Assembly: GCA_017380635.1 (NCBI GenBank)
Contig: JAFODP010000002.1
Span: 62,001 to 126,000 of the forward strand
From: Bacteroidales bacterium
GTDB lineage: Bacteria; Bacteroidota; Bacteroidia; Bacteroidales; UBA1402
Direction of reading: 5' to 3'
DNA length: 64,000 nucleotides
Part shown: positions 19,338-26,800 of the stretch, in pieces
How positions within the stretch are numbered: position 1 is the first letter of the stretch
How the letters are laid out: each line of letters begins with the position of its first letter
Translations under genes and position numbers: made by a program
Notes under the pieces: generated by a model
The model's database searches: none
What the model saw: the letters and a program-made list of their open reading frames with translations, nothing else
What the model was told of the DNA's origin: nothing

Positions 19338-19395
19338 TTGCTTTTAGGGCTGTATATTTTGTGTATTTTTAAGCGCGAATTTGAGAAATCGATAG

Positions 19396-19403
19396 TATAT
19401 TTG
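19396..19403 (+). promoter_or_regulatory. -7 box starting the catabolic operon at 19428
   Basis: TATATTTG is an exact TAnnTTTG element 24 bp before the start codon and after a terminator, so a new transcript should start here. No TTTG stands at the ideal -33 distance; the nearest is 12 bp upstream at 19380-19383. A weak or activator-dependent promoter is possible. Confidence 0.6.
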
Positions 19404-19427
19404 TAGCAAAGTATAAATATCACTAAT

Positions 19428-20966
19428 ATGAAGAGATTGTTTCTTGTAATTTCTGTGTTGATGGCTGCAGTGAGCCTGCAGGCCGAATCTAAGTCTAAGG
19501 TATTGAAAGCCTCTGATTATAAGCATTATGTAGAGTATTTTAATCGCATGGAGGATGAGCCTATTGTGCAGGCTATTCCCAATGCTGAGGCTTGGAATTG
19601 GATGGAAAAAAACATTCCTCTGTTCACTTGTCCGCAGGATAATTTCGAGGAAATGTGGTACTTCCGTTGGTGGTCTTTGCGCAAAGGTTTGCAATTGACG
19701 CCTCAAGGCTATGTGGTAAATGAATTTTTGGTAAAGCGTTCCTATGCAGACAAGTATAACATGATTGCTTGTGCTGTAGGTCATCATATCAACGAGTTGC
19801 GCTGGATTCAGGATCAATCTTACATCGATCAGTATTTGCATATTTGGTTGCGTGGCAACGAAGGTAAGCCCATGAATCGTCTGATGAAGTTTAGTTCGTG
19901 GATTCCTGCTGCTTTGTACGACCGTTATCTGGTGCATCAGGATAAAGATTATCTGATGGATCTTTTGCCCGATTTGGAAGCGCATTATCAAGCATGGGAC
20001 ATTCAGCGTTGGCCGGAAGGTTTGTATTGGCAAGGCGATGTGCAGGACGGTATGGAAGAATCTATCAGCGGTGGCCGTCGTATCAAGAATGCTCGTCCTA
20101 CCATCAACAGCTATATGTATGGCAATGCGGTGGCTTTGTCGGAAATGTTCAAAATGGCCGGAAATACCGAAAAAGCTGCTTTGTACCAAGCTAAAGCTGA
20201 TACTTTGAGACATTTGGTTCAGACTCGTTTGTGGAGTGAAGATCAGGCCTTCTTCGAAACCCGTCGCATCAAGGATGGAGAATTGGCTCAGGTTCGCGAA
20301 GCTATCGGTTATATTCCTTGGATTTTCCATTTGCCCGAAAGCGGAAAAGATTATGAAAAGGCTTGGTTGCAAGTATGCGATACTAAAGGTTTTCTGGCTC
20401 CTTATGGCTTGACTACCGCCGAACGTCGTCATCCGGAATTCAGAACCCGTGGAGTTGGCAAGTGTGAATGGGATGGTGCTATCTGGCCTTTTGCTTCGGC
20501 TCAGACCTTGACGGCTATGGCCAACGTCTTGAACGATTATCCTCAGAGCTATATCAACGATAGCATTTACTTCATGCACATGAATCTTTATGTGGAATCG
20601 CAATACCACAGAGGACGTCCCTACATTGGTGAATATTTGGATGAAGTGACCGGTTATTGGCTCAAGGGCGACCAGTTGCGCAGCCGTTATTACAATCACT
20701 CAACTTTTGCCGATTTGATGGTAACCGGTTTGATGGGTTTGCGTCCTCGTCAAGACAATGTGTTGGAAGTAAATCCTCTTGTTCCTGAAAATCAATGGGA
20801 TTGGTTCTGTATGGACGGCATTCCTTATCACGGCAAATATGTGACTATCCTTTGGGATAAAGATGGCAAGCATTTCAAGAAGGGCAAAGGTTTGCAGATT
20901 TTTGTCAATGGCAAGAAAGTGGCTTCCAGCGCTCATTTGCAGAAAATTGAAGTGACATTGAAGTGA
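19428..20966 (+). CDS. Secreted (alpha/alpha)6-barrel glycoside hydrolase, candidate GH142-type beta-L-arabinofuranosidase
   Basis: A 512-residue exported protein (signal peptide LFLVISVLMAAVSLQA, then ESKS). Repeated Trp-rich helices and motifs such as EEMWYFRWWSLRKGL and KCEWDGAIWPFASAQTL are typical of alpha/alpha-toroid hydrolases (trehalase / MGH1-like group). Its place next to the sialidase-like propeller and upstream of the 3-deoxy-acid genes suggests removal of L-Araf capping Dha in RG-II side chain D, the GH142 reaction. That specificity is inference from context. It is the first gene after the promoter at 19396, with the aldolase 43 bp downstream. A GH63/GH37-type enzyme is the main alternative. 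Confidence 0.6.
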   Translation: MKRLFLVISVLMAAVSLQAESKSKVLKASDYKHYVEYFNRMEDEPIVQAIPNAEAWNWMEKNIPLFTCPQDNFEEMWYFRWWSLRKGLQLTPQGYVVNEFLVKRSYADKYNMIACAVGHHINELRWIQDQSYIDQYLHIWLRGNEGKPMNRLMKFSSWIPAALYDRYLVHQDKDYLMDLLPDLEAHYQAWDIQRWPEGLYWQGDVQDGMEESISGGRRIKNARPTINSYMYGNAVALSEMFKMAGNTEKAALYQAKADTLRHLVQTRLWSEDQAFFETRRIKDGELAQVREAIGYIPWIFHLPESGKDYEKAWLQVCDTKGFLAPYGLTTAERRHPEFRTRGVGKCEWDGAIWPFASAQTLTAMANVLNDYPQSYINDSIYFMHMNLYVESQYHRGRPYIGEYLDEVTGYWLKGDQLRSRYYNHSTFADLMVTGLMGLRPRQDNVLEVNPLVPENQWDWFCMDGIPYHGKYVTILWDKDGKHFKKGKGLQIFVNGKKVASSAHLQKIEVTLK

Positions 20967-21009
20967 TGTCCGCAGTTAGAATAGATAATTAATAATCACA
21001 GAAGAGTAT

Positions 21010-21906
21010 ATGAAGAAGAAATTTCAAGGAGTGGTGGTTCCTATGATAACGCCGCTTTGTTCCGATTTAAGTATTGATACGCAAGCAGTTGCTCGTATCA
21101 TGCAATCTTTTGCAGCTAATCAGATTTCTCCATTGGTGTTGGGTACTACCGGCGAATCTGCCTCGGTAGGTCCCAAGGAAAGCCTTCGTTTTATGCAAGC
21201 CGCTGTAGATAGTAAGTCTGAAGGACAGATGGTCTACGCCGGTTTGGTAGGCAACGATGTGAAGGCTTTGATTTCCTTGGCCAACGAATATGCAGCCATG
21301 GGTGTAGACGCCGTGGTGGCTACTTTGCCCGCGTATTATATTTTGACTCCCGAACAGATGAAAGCATTCTATTTGCGTTTGGCCGATGAAGCCAAAGCTC
21401 CGGTGTTTATGTATAACATCAAGGCAACCACGCAGATGTCTATTCCGCTCGATGTGGTGGAAGCTTTGAGTCATCACGAAAACATGGCAGGTTTGAAAGA
21501 TTCGGAACGAGACGAAGAAAAGATGAAAAAGAGCATCGAACTTTTCCAGAACCGTGAAGATTTCTCTTTCTTCTGTGGTTGGGGCGCACAAGGTGCCAAC
21601 AGTTTGAAGTTGGGTGCAGATGGTATCGTTCCCAGCACGGGTAATATTGTTCCCGAGTTGTATGGCAAACTTTACCAGGCATATTTGGCCGGCGATTTCG
21701 AAAAGACCGATTATTATCAGGCACTTACCGATTTGGTGGCAGTGGTGTATCAAAAGGGTAGAACCTTGGGTGAATCTTTGGCAGCCCTGAAGGTATTGAT
21801 GCAGGATGCAGGTCTTTGCTCAAGCACCATGATGCCTCCTTTGACCGAACTCTCATCAGAAGAAAATCAACGTATTATAGAACAATTTAAAGCTTTATCA
21901 TTATGA
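21010..21906 (+). CDS. DapA/NanA-family aldolase, candidate Dha lyase
   Basis: A 298-residue class I pyruvate aldolase. GTTGES is at residues 45-50, the catalytic Tyr is Y135 (FMYNIK) and the Schiff-base Lys is K163 (GLKDSE). It is a clear but distant paralogue of the 8126-9046 aldolase, differing after K163 (SERDEE versus SSANLV), so substrates probably differ. Its stop overlaps the symporter start in ATGA, and dehydrogenase, PdxA-like and DUF1537-kinase genes follow. This points to cleavage of a 2-keto-3-deoxy sugar acid to pyruvate plus a C4 aldehyde-acid, as Dha would give. Cytoplasmic. The fold is sure; the substrate is inferred. Confidence 0.85.
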   Translation: MKKKFQGVVVPMITPLCSDLSIDTQAVARIMQSFAANQISPLVLGTTGESASVGPKESLRFMQAAVDSKSEGQMVYAGLVGNDVKALISLANEYAAMGVDAVVATLPAYYILTPEQMKAFYLRLADEAKAPVFMYNIKATTQMSIPLDVVEALSHHENMAGLKDSERDEEKMKKSIELFQNREDFSFFCGWGAQGANSLKLGADGIVPSTGNIVPELYGKLYQAYLAGDFEKTDYYQALTDLVAVVYQKGRTLGESLAALKVLMQDAGLCSSTMMPPLTELSSEENQRIIEQFKALSL

Positions 21907-23453
21907 CTTCCATCCATTGGGTAGATATTATCATTGTTCTTCTCACCCTGGTGTTTACATTGGGTGTCGGCATTTATGCCTCTCGCAAGAACAATAGTTC
22001 GGATGCTTATTTTTCCGGTAGCAACAAAATTCCTTCTTGGGCCATCGGTCTGTCTATTTTTGCCACGCTTATCAGTAGCGTGACTTTCTTGTCTTATCCC
22101 TCAGCCGCATACAAAGGCAACTGGATACTTTTGGTACAAGGTTTAATGGTGCCTGTGGTGCTGATTTTCCTTATTTGGGCTATTGTGCCGCTCTTCCGTA
22201 AAATGATTCGTTTGAGTACTTACGAATATTTCGAACGTCGTTTCGGTTTGGCAGCTCGTGTTTATTCTTCTTTGGCCTTCATCCTGACGCACTTCTCGAA
22301 GATGGGTACCGTGTTGTATCTTATTGCTTTGGCGGTGTATAGTATGACCGGTATCGATGCGCTTTGGATTATCGTGGTATTGGGTATTCTTATCGTGGCC
22401 GTTACTTATGTGGGCGGTATGGAAGGCGTTATCTGGATGGACGTTATCCAAGGTCTCTTGCTGATTTTGGGTGGTATCATCTGTGTTATTGTGCTTTTGG
22501 TGGCTCCCGAAGCCGGTCCTGCTCAGATTTTCCACGACGCCATCGCCATGAAGAAGATCGATTTCGGTCCGTATAATTTCAGCTTTGCAGAATTGACATT
22601 CTGGGTAATGGTTATCAATGGTGCTTTCTATGCTTTGCAGAAATATGGTACCGACCAGACCATCGTTCAACGTTATCTTACCGCAAAATCAGACAAGGAG
22701 GCTAAGAAAGCTGCTTACATCGGTGTGGGTCTGAGTGTGCCCATTTGGACAATGTTTATGTTGATCGGTTCTTTGTTGTTTGTGTTCTACAACTCGGGCG
22801 AAGCTACACTTCCTGCCGGTTTGAACTCCGACCAAGTGTTCCCGCACTTCATCGTTACCCAATTGCCTGTAGGTATTGCCGGTATCGTGATTGCTGCTTT
22901 GGTGGCTGCCGCTATTTCCAGTCTCGACTCTGATATGAACTGCTTGTCTGCCATTATCGTAGAAGATTATTACCAACGTTTCAAACCCAATTGTACCGAT
23001 AAACAACGTCTGACGATGGGTCGTGCCATGGTGGCTGTATCCGGTTTGGCAACCGTTGGTGTGGCAATGTTGTACTATGCTTGGGAAGGCGAAGGCGTAT
23101 TGGGCGTTATCTTCGATTTGTATGCTATCTTCTCGGCCGGTATCGTGGGTATTTTCCTCCTAGGATTGTTCAGCAAGCGTGCCAATAAGCAAGGTTTGTA
23201 CATCGGTTTGATTGTCTGTGTGCTCTTTACCGCTTATGCCGTTCTGACCACGACCAGCATCGAAGTGGATGGCGCCAAGCGTCTGATCCTCGATTTGGGC
23301 AACTGGAATTTCCCGCATCATCGTTATATGTTGGGTGTGTATAGCCATCTTATCGTGTTGGTGGTTGGTTATGTGGCCAGTTTGTTCTTCCCGGCTCCCA
23401 AGTTGGACAAGGGTTTGACTATTTACGATTACAATACTAAAGAATTGAAGTAA
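21903..23453 (+). CDS. Sodium:solute symporter (SSS family), second copy
   Basis: A 516-residue SSS/SLC5-type inner-membrane symporter with about 13 membrane segments. Landmarks are WAIGLSIFATLISSVTFLSY and the SSLDSDMNCLSAI region near the Na+ site. It overlaps the aldolase by 4 bp and its stop overlaps the dehydrogenase start by 1 bp, so expression is translationally coupled. It presumably imports the sugar acid released by the periplasmic hydrolases for cleavage by the aldolase. It is homologous to the 9051-10550 protein but clearly divergent, in line with a different solute. Confidence 0.87.
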   Translation: MTSIHWVDIIIVLLTLVFTLGVGIYASRKNNSSDAYFSGSNKIPSWAIGLSIFATLISSVTFLSYPSAAYKGNWILLVQGLMVPVVLIFLIWAIVPLFRKMIRLSTYEYFERRFGLAARVYSSLAFILTHFSKMGTVLYLIALAVYSMTGIDALWIIVVLGILIVAVTYVGGMEGVIWMDVIQGLLLILGGIICVIVLLVAPEAGPAQIFHDAIAMKKIDFGPYNFSFAELTFWVMVINGAFYALQKYGTDQTIVQRYLTAKSDKEAKKAAYIGVGLSVPIWTMFMLIGSLLFVFYNSGEATLPAGLNSDQVFPHFIVTQLPVGIAGIVIAALVAAAISSLDSDMNCLSAIIVEDYYQRFKPNCTDKQRLTMGRAMVAVSGLATVGVAMLYYAWEGEGVLGVIFDLYAIFSAGIVGIFLLGLFSKRANKQGLYIGLIVCVLFTAYAVLTTTSIEVDGAKRLILDLGNWNFPHHRYMLGVYSHLIVLVVGYVASLFFPAPKLDKGLTIYDYNTKELK

Positions 23454-24601
23454 TGAATCAGGTAGAAATAATGACACCGAAAAAGGTGTTGATCGGTAGT
23501 GATTGTTTTCAGTCTTGGGTAGACGAAGCTTTGCAATCTTCCATCAAAAAGGTGGTGGTATTGTCGGTGGGTCCTATTTGGCCCATGCTGGAAGCATCTT
23601 TGCAATTGGCTGCCGATAAAGGATTGAAATTGAAAAAAATAGATTATACATTGCCCGGTGAACCTACCACGGAATATTTTGATGTGCTTCGCAAGGAAGC
23701 CGCTAGTTTCCGTCCCGATCTTATCTTGGGTGTCGGTGGTGGCAGTGTGTTGGATGTGGCTAAATTGCTGGCGGCTCTTTGCGATCGTAAGACGCCCATT
23801 TCCAAATGTTTCGGTAAAGGAATGCTCGATAAGAGAAGCATTGCGCTCTATTGTGCGCCCACTACGGCCGGTACCGGTAGCGAAGTTTCTCCCAACGCCA
23901 TTCTGCTCGATTCCAACGATGGCGAAAAGAAAGGTATCATCAGTCCGTATCTTTTGCCCGATTGCACCTTGATCGATCCGATGTTTACTTTGAGTTTGCC
24001 CGCCAAGATTACCGCAGAAACCGGTATGGATGCTCTCTGTCATTGCGTGGAAGCTTTTATCAACAAAAATGCTCATCCTTTTGTGGATACTTATGCCTTG
24101 CGTGGTATTGGATTGGTTTGCAAGAACTTGCTGAAAGCTTGTCGTGATGGTCGCAATAAACCGGCCCGCGAAGCTTTGGCCATGGCCTCCATGATGGGCG
24201 GTCTTTGTTTGGGCCCGGTGAACACTTGCGGCGTTCATGCGCTTTCTTATGGTTTGGCCGGAAAATACCACATGTCGCATGGTTTGGCCAATGCGCTGCT
24301 TTTGCCCGAAGTTTTGCGTTTCAACAAGCCGGCTTGTCTGGCTCGCTTCGGTGCGATGGCCAAGGAAATAGGTTTGCCTTATCGCTATGACAATCAGCAG
24401 AATGCGGATGCCGTTATTGAGTATATCCAGCAACTTTCTGCCCAATGTGGCATTCCGCAGCATTTGTCCGAAATCGGTATCAAGAAGGAAGATATTCCCG
24501 AAATGGCCGATATGGCGATGAATGTGACACGTTTGCTTTGCAATAATCCTCGAGAAATTACCCGAGAAGATGTTATCACTATTTACGAAAATATTTATTA
24601 A
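23453..24601 (+). CDS. Iron-containing alcohol dehydrogenase (group III), candidate C4 aldehyde-acid reductase
   Basis: A 382-residue NAD(P)-dependent dehydrogenase of the Fe-ADH family. The cofactor motif GGGSVLD is at 95-101. Metal ligands D193, H197 (GMDALCH), H262 (GVHALSYGL) and H276 (HMSHGLAN) are all present. The start overlaps the symporter stop and the stop overlaps the PdxA-like start, each by 1 bp. Between an aldolase and a four-carbon acid kinase system, the logical role is reduction of the C4 aldehyde-acid from the aldolase to threonate or erythronate. Other members act on lactaldehyde or 1,3-propanediol, so the substrate is inference. Confidence 0.85.
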   Translation: MNQVEIMTPKKVLIGSDCFQSWVDEALQSSIKKVVVLSVGPIWPMLEASLQLAADKGLKLKKIDYTLPGEPTTEYFDVLRKEAASFRPDLILGVGGGSVLDVAKLLAALCDRKTPISKCFGKGMLDKRSIALYCAPTTAGTGSEVSPNAILLDSNDGEKKGIISPYLLPDCTLIDPMFTLSLPAKITAETGMDALCHCVEAFINKNAHPFVDTYALRGIGLVCKNLLKACRDGRNKPAREALAMASMMGGLCLGPVNTCGVHALSYGLAGKYHMSHGLANALLLPEVLRFNKPACLARFGAMAKEIGLPYRYDNQQNADAVIEYIQQLSAQCGIPQHLSEIGIKKEDIPEMADMAMNVTRLLCNNPREITREDVITIYENIY

Positions 24602-25629
24602 TGGATATGAAACCTATCGTTAGTATAAGTATGGGTGATCCCGCCGGTATCGGTCCTGAAATCACCGTCAAAGCTTTGCAGTATGCTTCTGTTTACGAAA
24701 AATGTCGTCCCATGGTGGTGGGCGATGCCAAAGTGATGCGCGCTGCCATTGAATTCCTGGGTTTGGATATGCAGGTACGTGCCATCAAAGCGGTATCGGA
24801 AGCAAAATTTGAACAGGGCTGTATCGATGTGTACGATTTGGACAATGTGGATATGAGCCAGTTGCAATATGGTCAGGTGTCGGCTATGTGCGGTCGTGCT
24901 GCTTTCGAAGCCGTGCGTTGCAATATCGACCTGGCGATGAAAGGCGAAATCGATGCTACGGTGACGGCTCCCATCAACAAGGAAGCTATCCACATGGCCG
25001 GTTTCAACTTTTCGGGTCATACCGAAATTTACGCTCATTTCACCGGAACGCACAATTATGCCATGCTTTTGGCCGATGATGCTTTGCGCGTGATTCATGT
25101 CAGTACGCACGTTTCTTTGCGTGAAGCTTGCGATCGTGCCAAGAAAGAACGCGTGCTCAATGTGATTACTTTGCTGCACAATGCTTGCCGTCAGTTTGGT
25201 ATTGAAAAGCCCCATTTGGCCGTGGCCGGTTTGAATCCTCATAGTGGAGAAAATGGTTTGTTTGGTCAGGAAGAAATCGAAGAAATTATTCCGGCTATTC
25301 AAGAAGCTAAGGCTCAAGGTTATGATGTGGAAGGTCCCGTGCCCCCGGATACTATTTTCGCCAAAGCAGTGCAAGGCAAATTTGATGGCTGCGTGGCAAT
25401 GTATCACGATCAAGGTCATATTCCCTTCAAGTTGGTTGGTTTCAAATGGAACAACGAAAAACAGAAAATGGATAGCGTGAAGGGCGTGAATATTACGCTT
25501 GGATTGCCTATTATCCGTACTTCGGTAGATCATGGTACCGCATTCGAAATTGCCGGTCAGGGTATCGCTTGCGAAGACGCTATGCTGATTTCTATCGATT
25601 ATGCATTGAAAATGGCTCAAAACAAATAA
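24601..25629 (+). CDS. PdxA-family 4-phospho-acid dehydrogenase (PdxA2-like)
   Basis: A 342-residue member of the 4-hydroxythreonine-4-phosphate dehydrogenase family (SMGDPAGIGPEITVKAL at the start). Metal ligands matching PdxA are H170, H214 (GLNPHSGE) and H269 (MYHDQGHIPFK). In vitamin B6 synthesis PdxA oxidises 4-phosphohydroxythreonine. PdxA2 paralogues beside DUF1537 kinases instead oxidatively decarboxylate D-threonate or erythronate 4-phosphate to dihydroxyacetone phosphate. The gene is overlapped by the dehydrogenase and is 2 bp from the kinase, with no pyridoxine genes nearby, so the catabolic role is favoured. Sequence alone does not separate the two. Confidence 0.87.
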   Translation: MDMKPIVSISMGDPAGIGPEITVKALQYASVYEKCRPMVVGDAKVMRAAIEFLGLDMQVRAIKAVSEAKFEQGCIDVYDLDNVDMSQLQYGQVSAMCGRAAFEAVRCNIDLAMKGEIDATVTAPINKEAIHMAGFNFSGHTEIYAHFTGTHNYAMLLADDALRVIHVSTHVSLREACDRAKKERVLNVITLLHNACRQFGIEKPHLAVAGLNPHSGENGLFGQEEIEEIIPAIQEAKAQGYDVEGPVPPDTIFAKAVQGKFDGCVAMYHDQGHIPFKLVGFKWNNEKQKMDSVKGVNITLGLPIIRTSVDHGTAFEIAGQGIACEDAMLISIDYALKMAQNK

Positions 25630-25631
25630 GT

Positions 25632-26783
25632 ATGATAAGCATTATTGCAGACGATTTTACAGGTGCGGCCGAGGTGGCCGGTATTTGCTTGCGCAGAGGT
25701 GTTTCTGTGAGCTTTCTTACCGATATTCCCGATGTCGAAACCATAGAAGAAGTCGATACCGATGTTTTGGTGATTGCCGAAGATACGCGTTCGTTCACGG
25801 CCGAAGGTGCGGTGAAAATTTCGCGTATTCTGGCTGAAAATCTGAAGGCTGCCGGCGTGACGCATGTGGTGAAGAAAATCGACTCGGCTTTGCGCGGCTG
25901 GGTGCTTTTGGAAATGCGCACCATCGCGGCTGTTTTCGACAAGAAAGAGTTATTGATTCAGCCGGCCAATACCGCAACTCGTCGCTCCATCAAGGATGGC
26001 CTGTATTATGTGGAAGATAAATTGTTGGCCGATACGGCTTTTGCCAACGATCCTGAGTTTCCGGTAAAAAGTTCGCAGGTGCATAGTATCATCGAATCGC
26101 GCAATGTGATTGCCTCTGCGCCCATTCCTTACCAAGTGCCCGATGCTGCCACTACCGATGATTTGCGTGCCAGCGTGCGTATGTGTCGCGAAGATGTTTT
26201 GGCCGGTGGTAGTGCCGATTTCTGGCGTGAGTATCTGGAAGAACAGATTGAAAAAGGTGTGGTGAAAGCTTTCCCCAATGACGAACAGAAACAAACCACC
26301 ATTGCTTTGCAAGATTGTCTGATGATTTGCGGCAGTGCCCACTTGAACAGCATGCAAGGCTCTGAACGACTGGCTGCCGAAGGTATGCCCTTGATGAATC
26401 TTCCTGCCTCGATGTTGCAAGAAGATAAGGTGACCGAAAGCGACATTCAGGCTTTTGTGGAAGCTTGTGCCACCACTTGGGAAATTTCGCAACGCTTGTT
26501 GGTTCGTTTCGGTCCCAAGCCGGTGAAGTTCGATTCTTGCGCCGAGCATCTTCGTTATCGCATGACGGAATCTATGTTCATGCTTTTGCAGAAAATCAAT
26601 CCTTCGCATCTGCTCATCGAAGGTGGCGCGACGGCCTATAGTCTTTTGCAACGTTTGGGTTGGAACAGTTTTACACCTGTTCGTGAATGGACGCCCGGTG
26701 TGGTGCAATTGCGCTTGAACACAGAACCTTATTGTTATATTACGCTCAAGCCGGGAAGCTATGCCTGGCCTAAATTTGAATAA
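25632..26783 (+). CDS. DUF1537-family four-carbon acid-sugar kinase
   Basis: A 383-residue cytoplasmic kinase of the DUF1537/four-carbon-acid-sugar-kinase family. The N-domain begins with the signature IIADDFTGAAEVA and has KKIDSALRGW (family KxDSTLRG). The C-domain has EGGATAYSLLQRLG and ends ITLKPGSYAWPKFE. The common GG-[D/E]-T element reads GGAT here, so this may be a divergent subgroup. ATG 25632 is chosen because the DDFTGA strand lies immediately after it. Members phosphorylate D-threonate, D-erythronate or L-threonate at O4. It is 2 bp after the PdxA-like gene, the classic pairing. D-threonate is predicted from the proposed Dha route. Confidence 0.85.
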   Translation: MISIIADDFTGAAEVAGICLRRGVSVSFLTDIPDVETIEEVDTDVLVIAEDTRSFTAEGAVKISRILAENLKAAGVTHVVKKIDSALRGWVLLEMRTIAAVFDKKELLIQPANTATRRSIKDGLYYVEDKLLADTAFANDPEFPVKSSQVHSIIESRNVIASAPIPYQVPDAATTDDLRASVRMCREDVLAGGSADFWREYLEEQIEKGVVKAFPNDEQKQTTIALQDCLMICGSAHLNSMQGSERLAAEGMPLMNLPASMLQEDKVTESDIQAFVEACATTWEISQRLLVRFGPKPVKFDSCAEHLRYRMTESMFMLLQKINPSHLLIEGGATAYSLLQRLGWNSFTPVREWTPGVVQLRLNTEPYCYITLKPGSYAWPKFE

Positions 26784-26800
26784 TCATTTACCTAACGAAT

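Noticed and set aside
24601-25629. PdxA as a vitamin B6 biosynthesis gene
   Set aside because: It overlaps catabolic genes and is 2 bp from a DUF1537 kinase, with no other pyridoxine gene near it. The PdxA2 role is more likely, though sequence alone does not prove it.
8126-26783. Sialic acid catabolism (NanA, symporter, sialidases)
   Set aside because: No NanE, NanK or nagB-type genes are present, and the downstream PdxA/DUF1537/Fe-ADH set does not fit N-acetylneuraminate. The surrounding enzymes are pectin-related.
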